A stretch of 64,000 nucleotides of DNA from Phytopseudomonas dryadis (GTDB taxonomy: Bacteria > Pseudomonadota > Gammaproteobacteria > Pseudomonadales > Pseudomonadaceae), in assembly GCF_004327355.1 (NCBI RefSeq), contig NZ_QJUM01000003.1, positions 62,001 to 126,000 of the forward strand, given 5' to 3'. The notes beneath the pieces were generated by a model, which was given only the letters and a program-made list of their open reading frames with translations, was not told the DNA's origin and did no database searches. Shown here in pieces: positions 1-8,613 of the stretch. Made by a program: the position numbers and the translations under genes. Numbering within the stretch: position 1 is the first letter of the stretch; the number at the start of each line of letters is the position of its first letter.

Positions 1-461
1 TGCTTGGCCAGCAGCTTGTAGGTCTCGCGCACCCGAGCCCCCTCGATGCCGCGCAACTGCTCGACACTGCGCCTGGCCGGTGCCGGCTCCTGGAAACGCA
101 GCTCGTACATCTTGCGCACCACCTTCAGGCGCAGGTCATCGTCCAGCGCCAGCTTGGCCTGGTAGAGCAGGCGGTCGGCCCGCGCCCCGCCCGGCTGGCC
201 GCTGGCATACAGGCGCACACCGGACTCGCCTACCCACACCAGCAGGGTGCCCACGGTGGAAGCCAGATGCACGGCGGCATGGGATACCCGCGTACCCGGT
301 TCGAGCATGATGCAGGCCACCGAACCGACCGGGATGTGCATGCGCACGCCGGTCTTGTCGATTACCACGAAAGCACCGTCCTGCACGTCTATCTGCCCGT
401 ACTGGACGAAGATCATCGACACTCGATCCTTCATCGGCAGGGGCTTGAGAGGAGGCAGCAT
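1..461 (-). CDS. cas1: Cas1 (type I-E), N-terminal part, truncated by window edge
   Basis: Translation of the minus strand from an ATG at 461 gives an uninterrupted 153-residue N-terminal part of a type I-E Cas1, recognisable from segments such as PMKDRVSMIFVQYGQ, IPVGSVACIMLEPGTRVSHA and YASGQPGGARADRLLYQAKL. Cas1 is the metal-dependent integrase that, with Cas2, inserts new spacers at the leader end of the array. The catalytic acidic and histidine residues of the family lie in the C-terminal part, which is outside the window. The start codon shares one base with the stop of cas6e (TGATG), so the two are translationally coupled at the end of the cas operon. cas2 is expected immediately to the left. 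Confidence 0.93.
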   Translation of the reverse strand, partial: MLPPLKPLPMKDRVSMIFVQYGQIDVQDGAFVVIDKTGVRMHIPVGSVACIMLEPGTRVSHAAVHLASTVGTLLVWVGESGVRLYASGQPGGARADRLLYQAKLALDDDLRLKVVRKMYELRFQEPAPARRSVEQLRGIEGARVRETYKLLAK

Positions 462-1075
462 CAGCTTCGTGCCACGCTGAGCAGCCCGCAACCGAACGCC
501 TTGGCCGGGCCGATGCCCGCAGTCAGAGCACGGCTGAAGGCCGTCAACTCCTGTACCTGCAAGCGCCCCTCGAAACACGCACGCTGCAGGCTGATGCGAC
601 TATCGCCCTTGCGGCTGGCCAGCCTATCGCTGCCCGTCACCAGGGCAGCCTCGACGCTGAAACCATTACGTTCGCCCTGCCGCCCCAACCAAGCAAGCTG
701 TTCGTCTTCGCCGAGCAGCCCATAGCGCTTGCCCTGGCGAGTCACCGTCGGATTGGCCTGCAGGCGAAAGCGGTAACGCGCACCGCCCTCCACCCATTGC
801 GCAAGATCCAGGCATTTGCTCTCGACCGGTCGTTGCAGGTAGTTGGGCAGGGCGTGCAGCGCTGACCAGTCGCCCTCTGTCGCCGCCTGCACCAGCACCA
901 CCGGCGTTGACCAGGCATTGCCGCCAGCCTCCAGTCGCCAGAGGAAACGCGCAGGCGAGCTGCCCGCGTCCGCCACGAAGGCACGCGCCAGGGTGCGGTG
1001 CATGTCATAGGCATCGCCCAGGTCACGTCGAGCCTGAGCGCTACGCGGATCAAGCGTCAGTCTGGTCAGGTACAT
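461..1075 (-). CDS. cas6e: Cas6e (CasE/Cse3) pre-crRNA endoribonuclease
   Basis: A 204-residue protein of the normal length for Cas6e. It cuts each repeat of the CRISPR transcript at the base of the hairpin and stays bound to the 3' end of the crRNA within Cascade. Tyr23 and His26 (in DAYDMHRTLA) coincide with the catalytic positions known from the T. thermophilus homologue, and the C-terminal glycine-rich loop (GPAKAFGCGLLSVAR) is present. The start overlaps the end of cas5e by 26 bp and has a GGGAG ribosome-binding site; the stop overlaps the cas1 start. It looks intact, which fits the uniform array upstream. Confidence 0.95.
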   Translation of the reverse strand: MYLTRLTLDPRSAQARRDLGDAYDMHRTLARAFVADAGSSPARFLWRLEAGGNAWSTPVVLVQAATEGDWSALHALPNYLQRPVESKCLDLAQWVEGGARYRFRLQANPTVTRQGKRYGLLGEDEQLAWLGRQGERNGFSVEAALVTGSDRLASRKGDSRISLQRACFEGRLQVQELTAFSRALTAGIGPAKAFGCGLLSVARS

Positions 1076-1709
1076 GCAGCACTCCCGATTTCACGAAACG
1101 TGGGCCAAAACGTCGTTCGGCAAAAGGTGCGACCGGTTGATCCAGGCGGATGGCACCTTCCTGCTCATCCTCCAGCAGACAGCGCAGCGGCTGCTGGAGG
1201 CCCCGTTGCGACGAGGATAACGGTGGGTAGGACGCCAGCGCCTGCTCCAGTGCCAGAGGCGAGAAACCATCGGCCAGCCATACCGGCATGCCCGGTGCAA
1301 AACTCTTGCGCCCCAGCGCCAAGGACCAGTGCGGGGCACGCAAGGCCGCATGGATACTCGCCAGCAAGGCTTCGTCCCGCCCCTCCAGGCCAACCAGGAA
1401 GGCCGCGTCCGCCAGGTAGTAACGCGGACTGACCACGGTGCGCCGCATGTCCGCCTTGCCGGTGGCGATCAGCACGCCGGTGGCAGTCTGGTAATCACGC
1501 ATCGGCACACCTTCACGGTCGACCCGCACGCCCATGCGCAAGGCGCCCAGGTCATCCACCGGCTCGCGGCGATCGCGCCCCAGGGCTGCGCACACTAGCC
1601 CCAGCACACCGGACTTGGAGGGCTCCAACTGGGTATCGCGCTCATCGAAACGGCTGGTGGTGCCCCAGGACTGCAACGGGCCTTGCAGGCGCAGCAACAG
1701 GGTGGCCAT
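1050..1709 (-). CDS. cas5e: Cas5e (CasD) Cascade subunit
   Basis: A 219-residue RAMP protein of the CasD family. The N-terminus (MATLLLRLQGPLQSWG) and SRFDERDTQLEPSKSGVLGL are family hallmarks. In Cascade it caps the 5' end of the crRNA, binding the 8-nt repeat-derived handle and contacting Cse1 and the last Cas7. The gene begins 2 bp after the cas7e stop with a GGAGGG site 6 nt upstream, and its end overlaps cas6e by 26 bp, so translation is coupled. Nothing suggests inactivation. Confidence 0.95.
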   Translation of the reverse strand: MATLLLRLQGPLQSWGTTSRFDERDTQLEPSKSGVLGLVCAALGRDRREPVDDLGALRMGVRVDREGVPMRDYQTATGVLIATGKADMRRTVVSPRYYLADAAFLVGLEGRDEALLASIHAALRAPHWSLALGRKSFAPGMPVWLADGFSPLALEQALASYPPLSSSQRGLQQPLRCLLEDEQEGAIRLDQPVAPFAERRFGPRFVKSGVLHVPDQTDA

Positions 1710-1711
1710 GT

Positions 1712-2854
1712 TCAGCCCTCCAGTTGTCCGGCGACCTGCATGCGCACCCAGGCTGCCAGTTCGCCCAGGTTCTGAACGTGAAGGCCCTTCTGCTCTGGCC
1801 AGGCATCGGTGAGGTCGAGACAGGCCCAGCGGTCGCGGCTATCGGCATAGACAGTCGCCAATTTGCTCTCATGGCTGGCCAATTCGGCCACCGACTGGCT
1901 GGTCAGCGAGTTGTCGCTGCGCGGGTTGACCGGCTTCTCGAAGGCATTGGCCAGGTTCAGCGGGCCGGCATGGCGCAGGCAGACGCCGACGAAGCTGGGC
2001 AGGTTGTGCGCGGCGAAGGTGTTCTGCTTGCCGCTGGGGATGGCGCGCACCACGGCCTGGGTAAAGGCCTCCAGCGCCGACAGGGTCAACTCGCGATCCT
2101 GTTGCAGGTTGCCGAGCAGCTTGTGGGCATCGACCACCGCATAGCGGTACAGGGTCGCGGAGTTGAACTCCACCTGGCCGATCATGCCGGCACCGGTTTC
2201 ATCCGGCCCGCCCTTGTCATCGACGGCGGTGAAGTAGTCGAACTCGCGCTCCACGCGATGGGTGCTGATGGCGTGGGCCACCTGGCAGGCGGCGTCCTGG
2301 TTGACTTCCGGCATATCGGCGAGCATGCGCCCGAACAGCGCCACATCCACCGCCTTGCCGCCATCGAGCAGGGCCTTGGCCTTTTTCACCACCTCGGCCG
2401 GCGCACTGGCCTTGGCTTCCTTCTTGCCCTTCTTCTCGCTGCCGGCCGGCGCACCGGCCAGTTCGTCCCAGTGCTGCTCGATCAACTGGGCGAAACCGGC
2501 AATCTCGGCTTCGCCAAGGAATAACAGGTATTCGGTCTTGCCATCGTCCTTGAGCTTGAGGCCGGCAGCGGCCAGGGCCGTTTCGATCTTGCCTGCGGCC
2601 TCGGCCTGATCACGCCCGGCCAGGCGCTCCAGCAGCAGCGCCTTGAGTTTCTTGGTGCGCACGCCGCGGAACTCGGGGGCGACCAACTCATGCTCCTGAG
2701 CCGTGAGGCGGATGGCGCGCTTGAAGCACTGGCTGCTCACCCGCGCCCGACGATGGCCGCCGAACAGAGCATCCTTGGGTGCGCCGGTGTCGTCGCGGTT
2801 GAGGTTGGACGGGGCGAAGTTCTGGATCAGGTGGAATTCGACGAACAGACTCAT
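1712..2854 (-). CDS. cas7e: Cas7e (CasC/Cse4) Cascade backbone subunit
   Basis: A 380-residue protein from an ATG at 2854; the open frame runs further upstream, but only this start gives the family N-terminus (MSLFVEFHLIQNFAPSNLNR) and has a GAGAGGG site in front. Six copies of Cas7e form the crRNA-coating backbone of Cascade. RRARVSSQCFKRAIR and the C-terminal SDNSLTSQSVAELASHESK are typical of the family. A lysine/alanine-rich insert near residues 145-165 (GSEKKGKKEAKASAPAEVVK) lies in a loop that varies between homologues. It is 10 bp downstream of cse2 and 2 bp upstream of cas5e. Confidence 0.95.
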   Translation of the reverse strand: MSLFVEFHLIQNFAPSNLNRDDTGAPKDALFGGHRRARVSSQCFKRAIRLTAQEHELVAPEFRGVRTKKLKALLLERLAGRDQAEAAGKIETALAAAGLKLKDDGKTEYLLFLGEAEIAGFAQLIEQHWDELAGAPAGSEKKGKKEAKASAPAEVVKKAKALLDGGKAVDVALFGRMLADMPEVNQDAACQVAHAISTHRVEREFDYFTAVDDKGGPDETGAGMIGQVEFNSATLYRYAVVDAHKLLGNLQQDRELTLSALEAFTQAVVRAIPSGKQNTFAAHNLPSFVGVCLRHAGPLNLANAFEKPVNPRSDNSLTSQSVAELASHESKLATVYADSRDRWACLDLTDAWPEQKGLHVQNLGELAAWVRMQVAGQLEG

Positions 2855-2864
2855 GATGTCCCTC

Positions 2865-3407
2865 TCAGTCGTTGGCAGCTTGTGCAGTGTGGTCGGCGGC
2901 GGGGGCCGCCAGGGCGCGATAGAAATCCCGTGCCCAACGCTGGCGCACGGCATTGCGCCGCTCGGAATCGATATACGGGTTGAGCCAGACACTCAGATCG
3001 CGCAACAGCACGCCATAGTCCAGCGGGCGATCATCGGCCGCCAGCAGACTGATGATCTGGCGCAGGTAGATCGCGAGATTCTCCGCATCGGCACTGAGCA
3101 ATGCGATGAAGCGCTGCTCGATGCTGGCGCTGTCACGCTGGCGCATCAGTTCGCCCAGGCTGGTGGCCAGGCTCTTCGCCGCCTGCCTGGGATGGGTGGC
3201 GAACAGACCGGCCGTCAGATACAGGGCCAGCCGCGAGGCGTCCTGGGCGTGCCGCTCGGCCGCGACGAAGCGCTCCACATAAGGATAGGCCGGCGCGTAG
3301 ACGCCAGGGGCGAATCCCAGGCTGCGGCGGAGAATGGCCAGCGCGCCACGGTCACGCTCGTGCAAACGCTGCAAATGCGCAATAAAGCTCTGCGCGAACT
3401 CACTCAT
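2865..3407 (-). CDS. cse2: Cse2 (CasB, Cas11e) small Cascade subunit
   Basis: A 180-residue, mainly helical protein of the CasB family, beginning MSEFAQSFIAHLQRLHERDR. Two Cse2 copies form the belly of Cascade and stabilise the displaced strand of the R-loop. I chose the ATG at 3407 because it overlaps the cse1 stop as ATGA, giving the usual length; a longer frame from 3494 would run deep into cse1. The QRWARDFY segment near the C-terminus fits the family. It is followed 10 bp later by cas7e. Confidence 0.93.
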   Translation of the reverse strand: MSEFAQSFIAHLQRLHERDRGALAILRRSLGFAPGVYAPAYPYVERFVAAERHAQDASRLALYLTAGLFATHPRQAAKSLATSLGELMRQRDSASIEQRFIALLSADAENLAIYLRQIISLLAADDRPLDYGVLLRDLSVWLNPYIDSERRNAVRQRWARDFYRALAAPAADHTAQAAND

Positions 3408-4945
3408 GCGCGAACCTCCTTGTCGGGTGTCGGTAGATCCTGCAGCGGGGCGAGCAGGCCCAGCAGGCGTGGGTAATGGTGGGCTTCCGCGCACAGCGCC
3501 TTGGCGCTTCGTCCCAGGCCCGTCAGGATGGCTTGCCAGGCACCTTGCGCGGCCTCGCGCAGACTCCGCCGCCAGAGCGCTTCGGCTTCATCCAGCCCGC
3601 CAGCGCCCAACAGGGTCATGACCCGTCCCAGATGGCGCTCGGCGGAGGCAAAGAACAGAGTGCCCGCCGGCCCGGCATCAACCAGGCTGCGCGCTCTGGC
3701 CCAGGTGTCCTTGCTACCGGGGTCGGGCAGGATTTCGGCGAGCATACCGGCAGCCAACTTGCGCAGCGCGCCGAACAGCTCCTCGGCATCGCGGACATAG
3801 CGCCGCAGTTCGTTCGCATAATCCGGCGCCGCCAGAAGCGCCGCCGGCAGTGCGATACGTTCGGAGCGCCAACGCAGCAGCTTGGCTTGGTCGCTGGCCA
3901 GCCCGGCGACCAGAAGCGGTTGCACGGAGTCGTTCAGGTAGAACTGCAGATTAGCGGCCCATACCAGCACGGCGGCAGGCTGGGAGGCCTTGCCCTCGGC
4001 ATCGGGCAGCAGTGCGGGCAGGTCGCGCCAGAAGGCGCGGCCCTCGGTGAAGCTCAGGCGCACCAGGCTGTTGCTGCCGGCGCGGTAGCTGGCCATGGGA
4101 TCGGGCGCCTGCAGGTCATCCCCCAGCGCCAGGCCCGCGGCAAAGCGTATCCACTGTACTCGCCCCTGCTCATCCGGGAGCAGCAGCACCGCCCGGGTCT
4201 GGCGGCTATAGCGATCGTTAGGACCGGCCGCCAGCATCGGTTCACCGCGCAACTGGACGATGCTCGGCGCCCCCTGTTCCCAACTGGGCAAATCCTCGTG
4301 CCCCGCCTGGGTCGGCGGATGCAGCGCCAGGCACAGGCTTCGCGCCAGCGAATCACCAACCGGCATCACTGCCGCAGTGTTGGCCAGGGCACCAGCCTTG
4401 TCGGAGTCGCGCAGGGTCTTGACCAGACCACCGGGAGTGAACTGTAGAAAACCCAGCAAGGTGCACAGGGCATCGGCCGCCGAGATACTGCGCGGCGCCA
4501 GGTCGCAGGAGTGATCGAACACCACTGGCGCGTTGCCATTGGCGCTGGCCAGGGAAATCTGCGTCCAGGGTTTGAGCTTGTCTCGGGTTTCCTCAGCCTC
4601 GGCCAGCGCCGCCACCTGCATGAACGGCTGCTGCGGATGGAACAGCCAGAAGCGTTCGCGCCAGTGCTCCAGATAATCCCGAATGGCCGCGAACGGCAGG
4701 CCATCCCGATACCAGCGCAACCGCTCGCTGTCCGTCCAGCGCCCCTGGGCATGCGTCAGTGCACGGTGGGTGATGGCCAGCAGCAGACGGTATTGGGCGA
4801 TCAGGCTGGGCGGCGCGGTTTCCGCCAGGGCGCTGATTTCGCTGGCACGCTCGAACAGTTCCAGCAGCCCCAGCTCGCGAACCTGTCCATCGTGCATCCG
4901 TACCGCCAGCCATGGCTCGTCGAGAAGGCTGAAAGACCCGCTCAT
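3404..4945 (-). CDS. cse1: Cse1 (CasA, Cas8e) large Cascade subunit
   Basis: A 513-residue protein matching the length of Cse1. It recognises the PAM and recruits Cas3 to the R-loop. The N-terminus MSGSFSLLDEPWLAVR is characteristic, and the start at 4945 has a strong AAGGAGGGGG site; the frame is open to 5044, but upstream candidates lack a site. FWLFHPQQPFMQ is another recognisable segment. In most type I-E operons cse1 follows cas3 directly; here a toxin-antitoxin pair and a 113-bp spacer separate them, so cse1 may need its own promoter or read-through. It overlaps cse2 by 4 bp. Confidence 0.95.
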   Translation of the reverse strand: MSGSFSLLDEPWLAVRMHDGQVRELGLLELFERASEISALAETAPPSLIAQYRLLLAITHRALTHAQGRWTDSERLRWYRDGLPFAAIRDYLEHWRERFWLFHPQQPFMQVAALAEAEETRDKLKPWTQISLASANGNAPVVFDHSCDLAPRSISAADALCTLLGFLQFTPGGLVKTLRDSDKAGALANTAAVMPVGDSLARSLCLALHPPTQAGHEDLPSWEQGAPSIVQLRGEPMLAAGPNDRYSRQTRAVLLLPDEQGRVQWIRFAAGLALGDDLQAPDPMASYRAGSNSLVRLSFTEGRAFWRDLPALLPDAEGKASQPAAVLVWAANLQFYLNDSVQPLLVAGLASDQAKLLRWRSERIALPAALLAAPDYANELRRYVRDAEELFGALRKLAAGMLAEILPDPGSKDTWARARSLVDAGPAGTLFFASAERHLGRVMTLLGAGGLDEAEALWRRSLREAAQGAWQAILTGLGRSAKALCAEAHHYPRLLGLLAPLQDLPTPDKEVRA

Positions 4946-5058
4946 GCTCCCCCTCCTTTCCATGTCGGTATCTGCAATTCCATTTACCTCTCTCTGAATA
5001 CAGCGACTGCGAGCCAGTAGAGCAGACAAAGTGCCACTATCCAATGAGTCAGATCAAC

Positions 5059-5484
5059 TCAATCGGTGCACTCCCAGGGATTGAGCAACGCCACCCCGGT
5101 CGGCGCGAAGTCCGCGACGTTACGGGTCGCAACGGTCATGCCGTGCACCAGCGCCGTCGCGGCGATCAGGGCGTCGCGCTCGGCGCGCGGGTCGGGGACG
5201 TGCAAGCGGGCGCAGCACTGCGCCACGGCGCTATCGACCGGCAGAATCCGCCCGGCAAAACCCGGCAGCACATGGCCATCGAGCCAGGCGCGCAGCATGG
5301 CGCCCTGCTGCGGGTCGCGGCGCTCCACCAACAGTACGCCGGTTTCCAGCTCCAGCACGGTAATCGCGGAAATGAACAACTGCCCGGGCAGCAGCCGCTG
5401 TGCCCAAGCCACCAAACGTGGGTCGGCCTTGCCGCTTTTCGCCTTGCGCAGTTCGGACACCACGTTGGTGTCAAGCACGAACAT
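5059..5484 (-). CDS. vapC: VapC-type PIN-domain toxin (tRNA/RNA endonuclease)
   Basis: A 141-residue PIN-domain protein. Acidic residues at the usual metal-binding positions are present: Asp5 (MFVLDTNVVSELRK), Glu45/Glu47 (ITVLELETG), Asp104 (RAERDALIAATA) and Asp125 (TRNVADF). Such VapC/FitB-like toxins cleave RNA, often initiator tRNA or rRNA, and arrest growth unless bound by the antitoxin. Its ATG shares one base with the stop of the antitoxin gene (TGATG), the standard toxin-antitoxin layout. It lies between cas3 and cse1 in the same orientation, with 113 bp before cse1. The RNA target cannot be told from sequence. Confidence 0.92.
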   Translation of the reverse strand: MFVLDTNVVSELRKAKSGKADPRLVAWAQRLLPGQLFISAITVLELETGVLLVERRDPQQGAMLRAWLDGHVLPGFAGRILPVDSAVAQCCARLHVPDPRAERDALIAATALVHGMTVATRNVADFAPTGVALLNPWECTD

Positions 5485-5735
5485 CAGCTCAGATCCGCCG
5501 GACGCGACAGCTCCTGCGCAGGCGGCGCCTCGAACTCGACGTCCTCGACACCCGGCATGGCCAGCAGGTCGATGATGCTGCCCGGGCCACCGGTCAGACG
5601 CTGGTACTCCTCGATGCTGAGCAACACATGCGCAGGCCGGCCACGGTCGGTGATGAACACAGGTCCTTCATTGGCGGCGCGTTTGGCACCGCTGGCGTCC
5701 TGGTTGAATTCACGACTGGTGAGTATGGTTTGCAT
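5484..5735 (-). CDS. Phd/YefM-family antitoxin of VapC
   Basis: An 83-residue protein with the Phd/YefM fold signature in its N-terminal half (GPVFITDRGRPAHVLLSIEEYQ) and an acidic, proline-rich C-terminal tail expected to wrap the toxin. The N-terminal half of this family binds DNA and represses its own operon. A palindrome ATGTAG-N8-CTACAT lies 12 bp upstream of the start codon and is a likely operator. The gene starts 50 bp after the cas3 stop and overlaps vapC by one base. The combination of a Phd-type antitoxin with a PIN toxin is common. I give no gene symbol because vapB is normally used for other antitoxin folds. Confidence 0.9.
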   Translation of the reverse strand: MQTILTSREFNQDASGAKRAANEGPVFITDRGRPAHVLLSIEEYQRLTGGPGSIIDLLAMPGVEDVEFEAPPAQELSRPADLS

Positions 5736-5747
5736 GGAATCACCAAA

Positions 5748-5767
5748 ATGTAGTTACGTTTCTACAT
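5748..5767. promoter_or_regulatory. Candidate operator of the phd-vapC pair
   Basis: ATGTAG and CTACAT arms of 6 bp flank an 8-bp centre that contains ACGT, in the 50-bp gap between the cas3 stop and the antitoxin start. Phd-family antitoxins bind short palindromes directly upstream of their genes, so this is the expected place. The role is inferred from position and symmetry only. Confidence 0.5.
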
Positions 5768-5785
5768 GATAGCTCGAGCACTCAC

Positions 5786-8458
5786 TCAGGCAAGCTCCTT
5801 CGCTGTCCCCGCCTGATAAACCAACCCCAACTCATCATCCAGACGCACCGTCAGACTACCGATCTGCAAGCAGCCCTCGGTCAGCCGCAACGGCTTGAGG
5901 TGGCGCAGCAGCGGATGTTCGCTGAAGGCACGGGGCGCCTCCTCGGCCTGGCAATGCCTGACCAGCGCCTTGCGCGAGGTTTTCAACTGGCGGGCATAGA
6001 GCTTTTTCGCCCAGGCATCGGGCAGCAACCGCTCTGGGTCAAAGGCTTCGCCACCCGGAGTCAGGCTCCAGCCACCGGGCACCGCATGTAGCGGAATCAG
6101 ACTGATGGAGTCGTCGCCCAGGCGGGTGTAGTTGGGCAGGCCAAGGCCTTCCTCTCCCTCTTCATAGCCGCGATTCTTCTGCGCGTAGGCGGTCTGAGGC
6201 TCGGCCTCCGGGTCGATGGCGACATTGAGCGCCATCATTCGCTCGGTCTGGCGCTTGCCCAGATAGCTGCCAAAGGCCTCATCCTCGATAAAGGCACGAT
6301 CGGTTTCCGTCAGATCAGCCGGCAACTCGGCATCGCCATACACCGCCTGCACCAGGCGGTCGATATCCTGCGGCAGGTGCAATTCGCGCTCGCGTGACAG
6401 CAGCGCCCAGGTACGCCCGAGGATGTAGGGCGCGTAGACATACTCCCAGGCGGTGCTTTTCAGATCGGGCAACGTGGAAGCGTCCAGGCCGGCCACATAC
6501 AGGGTCGCCTGCCGATGGGCGGCCAGTCGCTCACGCTGGTGACGGTGCAGGCGGCCGGCACGCTGCAGAATCAGGTCGACCGGCGCCAGGTCGGTAAGCA
6601 TGAAATCGAAGTCGATATCCAGGCTCTGTTCCGCCACCTGGGTGGCGATCAGCAGCGCCCTGGCCGGCCGCTCGCCACCCTGACCGAAGCTGTCCAGCAC
6701 GGCCTGCTCCTGCTGGCTACGCCGATCCGCCGGGAAGCGCGCATGGAACAGCAACAGGCGCGCCTCGTCACCCAGTTGCGCCTTGAGCTTGAGGTACAAG
6801 GCCTGCGCGCGATCCACGGTATTGACGATCAGCGCCCCGCAACCGCCATGCTGCAAGCATTCCAGTGCGCAAGCGACGAGGCTGTCGATATCCTCCCCGA
6901 TCGCCTGCAGACGAATCGGCGGCAAGGGTCGCGACTCGCAGGTGCCGCCCTGCAGGCCACGCCCATCGGCCAGCAGCAGGCGCGGGTAGGCCAGCTCAGG
7001 AATCTCGTCGACACTCACGCCCCAGGCCCGCAGCAGGGCGTCACGCCGTAGTGCCGGCAGGGTCGCGCTCATCAGCACCACCGAACTGCCCATGGCCTTG
7101 AGCCAGCGCAGCAGCGCCTCGATCAGGCCGCTGGTGTAGGTGTCGTAGGCATGCACCTCATCGAGCACCACCACCCGGTTGCTCAGCCCCCACAGGCGCA
7201 CGAAGTGGTGCTTGACGTTGAGCGAAGCGAACAGCGCCTGGTCCACGGTGCCGACGCCATAGGGCGAAAGCAGCGGACGGCGGCGCTGGGAGAACCAGGC
7301 GGACGAAGCGACGCTCTCGCCCGGTACGCCATGGATGCCACGCAACGCCACCACCTGCTCGTTGAGCAGCGCGCCGCCATGCACCAGTTGCACATCCACC
7401 TCGGCCTCATCGGCAAAGCCGCGCAGAAAGGTCAAGGCCCGGGTGAACAGCGCATTGCCGGTAGCCTGGGTCGGCAAGGCCACATACAGACCACGATGCT
7501 GGTTGGCGACCTGGAGACGCAGATGAGCGAGAAACGCCAGTTCGGTCTTGCCCTCCCCCATCGGTGCCTCGACCAGCAGCAGTGCCGGCCCCTGCACATC
7601 GTCGAGCAGACGATCCGCCTCGCGCTGCAAGGGCCGGGCACTGAACTCCGGGCGCTGGACGATACGTCCGATCAACTCGTCGGCTCCGCTCGGCTCGCTC
7701 AACAGCGGCTGGAAGGGCGTCCAGCCAATCGCTCGCAGTGCCCGATCGGCCCGTGAGCCGGCATCGGCATAATGCTCAGCCAGCGACTCGTGACGTTCAC
7801 CCAGAGGGAACCACTCGGGATTGGAGCCGATCCAGTCGGCCACGCTGGTCAGTCCGGCCAGCCACTGCACGGCCGGCTGCGACAGGGCCTCGATCTGCGG
7901 CACGCCTTGCGGTGCCAGGACAGCCCAATAAGCCTCGAAGACTTCCCGGCGCGCCTCGCCCCAGGCCGGCGGCTCGAACGCTGGCTTGGCACGGTTGAAT
8001 TCCATCTGATTGAAGTTGTAGCCATGGTGGGCACTGATGGCCTGCAAGGCATGGTGTACCCACAGCAGGTGAGCGATGTTCTGACGCGGCAAATGCTCCC
8101 AGAGCAGCGCGGCGCTGGCACAGGCATGGTCGGTCACGCCCAGCGAACCCGCCGGAAAGGACAGGCCCAGCGCCTCATCCACCTGTCGGCCTTCGACCCA
8201 TTTGTCCTGGAAACCGGGGATGGCCTTGCCGAAATCATGCAGTCCGACCAGACAGGCGATCCAGCGCGCTACATGTTGGCGCTCCAGACCCAGAGCCTGT
8301 GCCGCCCAATCCAGGCTGCTGGCCGGTTCATGCGCCAGCATGCGCTCAGCGACCGCCGCCACATCCAGCAGGTGGGCCAGTACACCATGGCCGAAGCCAT
8401 CGCCGCTCTTGGCCCAGAGCCGGCGGGCCTGATCGCTCAAACTGGAAAATCCGTTCAT
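5786..8458 (-). CDS. cas3: Cas3 helicase-nuclease, type I-E
   Basis: An 890-residue protein, the usual length of type I-E Cas3. The N-terminal HD nuclease domain has His29 (LAHLLDVA), the HD pair His74-Asp75 (GLHDFGK) and further histidines in HHALQAISAHHGYN. The superfamily-2 helicase follows, with a Walker A motif near residue 300 (EAPMGEGKTELAF), a DEVH box near 433 (VVVLDEVHAYD) and a SAT motif (SVVLMSATLP). Motif VI-like QRAGRLHRH is also present. Cas3 is recruited by Cascade and unwinds and shreds target DNA 3' to 5'. An AGGAG site lies 6 nt upstream of the ATG. All motifs look intact. It is the first gene of the cas operon, downstream of the array. Confidence 0.95.
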   Translation of the reverse strand: MNGFSSLSDQARRLWAKSGDGFGHGVLAHLLDVAAVAERMLAHEPASSLDWAAQALGLERQHVARWIACLVGLHDFGKAIPGFQDKWVEGRQVDEALGLSFPAGSLGVTDHACASAALLWEHLPRQNIAHLLWVHHALQAISAHHGYNFNQMEFNRAKPAFEPPAWGEARREVFEAYWAVLAPQGVPQIEALSQPAVQWLAGLTSVADWIGSNPEWFPLGERHESLAEHYADAGSRADRALRAIGWTPFQPLLSEPSGADELIGRIVQRPEFSARPLQREADRLLDDVQGPALLLVEAPMGEGKTELAFLAHLRLQVANQHRGLYVALPTQATGNALFTRALTFLRGFADEAEVDVQLVHGGALLNEQVVALRGIHGVPGESVASSAWFSQRRRPLLSPYGVGTVDQALFASLNVKHHFVRLWGLSNRVVVLDEVHAYDTYTSGLIEALLRWLKAMGSSVVLMSATLPALRRDALLRAWGVSVDEIPELAYPRLLLADGRGLQGGTCESRPLPPIRLQAIGEDIDSLVACALECLQHGGCGALIVNTVDRAQALYLKLKAQLGDEARLLLFHARFPADRRSQQEQAVLDSFGQGGERPARALLIATQVAEQSLDIDFDFMLTDLAPVDLILQRAGRLHRHQRERLAAHRQATLYVAGLDASTLPDLKSTAWEYVYAPYILGRTWALLSRERELHLPQDIDRLVQAVYGDAELPADLTETDRAFIEDEAFGSYLGKRQTERMMALNVAIDPEAEPQTAYAQKNRGYEEGEEGLGLPNYTRLGDDSISLIPLHAVPGGWSLTPGGEAFDPERLLPDAWAKKLYARQLKTSRKALVRHCQAEEAPRAFSEHPLLRHLKPLRLTEGCLQIGSLTVRLDDELGLVYQAGTAKELA

Positions 8459-8613
8459 CTAAGGCTCCTGTGGATCGTCGAAGATCACATGGCATCGGCA
8501 AACGATGCAAAGTGCCAGCACTCCAGAGAGCTGGCAACAGAGGACCTGCCGAACGTCTATTCGGCCCCGATGGAGCGCCCCACCGGCAAGAAGTCCAAGG
8601 GCAAGCCCCACAA
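8459..8613 (-). promoter_or_regulatory. cas3 upstream region with three tandem inverted repeats
   Basis: The 155 bp between the array and cas3 must hold the cas promoter unless the operon depends on array read-through. It contains three consecutive inverted repeats: TGCCAGC/GCTGGCA (8512-8518 and 8529-8535, 10-nt loop), GCATCG/CGATGC (8491-8496 and 8502-8507, 5-nt loop) and a shorter imperfect one around 8472-8485. They could form an array terminator, a structured cas3 leader RNA or protein-binding sites. I cannot assign a -35/-10 pair with confidence. Confidence 0.4.

Noticed and set aside
4946..5044. Longer cse1 start at 5044 or 4963
   Set aside because: Neither has a ribosome-binding site, and the family N-terminus starts at 4945 behind AAGGAGG.
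8553..8581. One further repeat beyond the left end of the array
   Set aside because: One 61-bp unit to the left there is no match to the repeat beyond chance.
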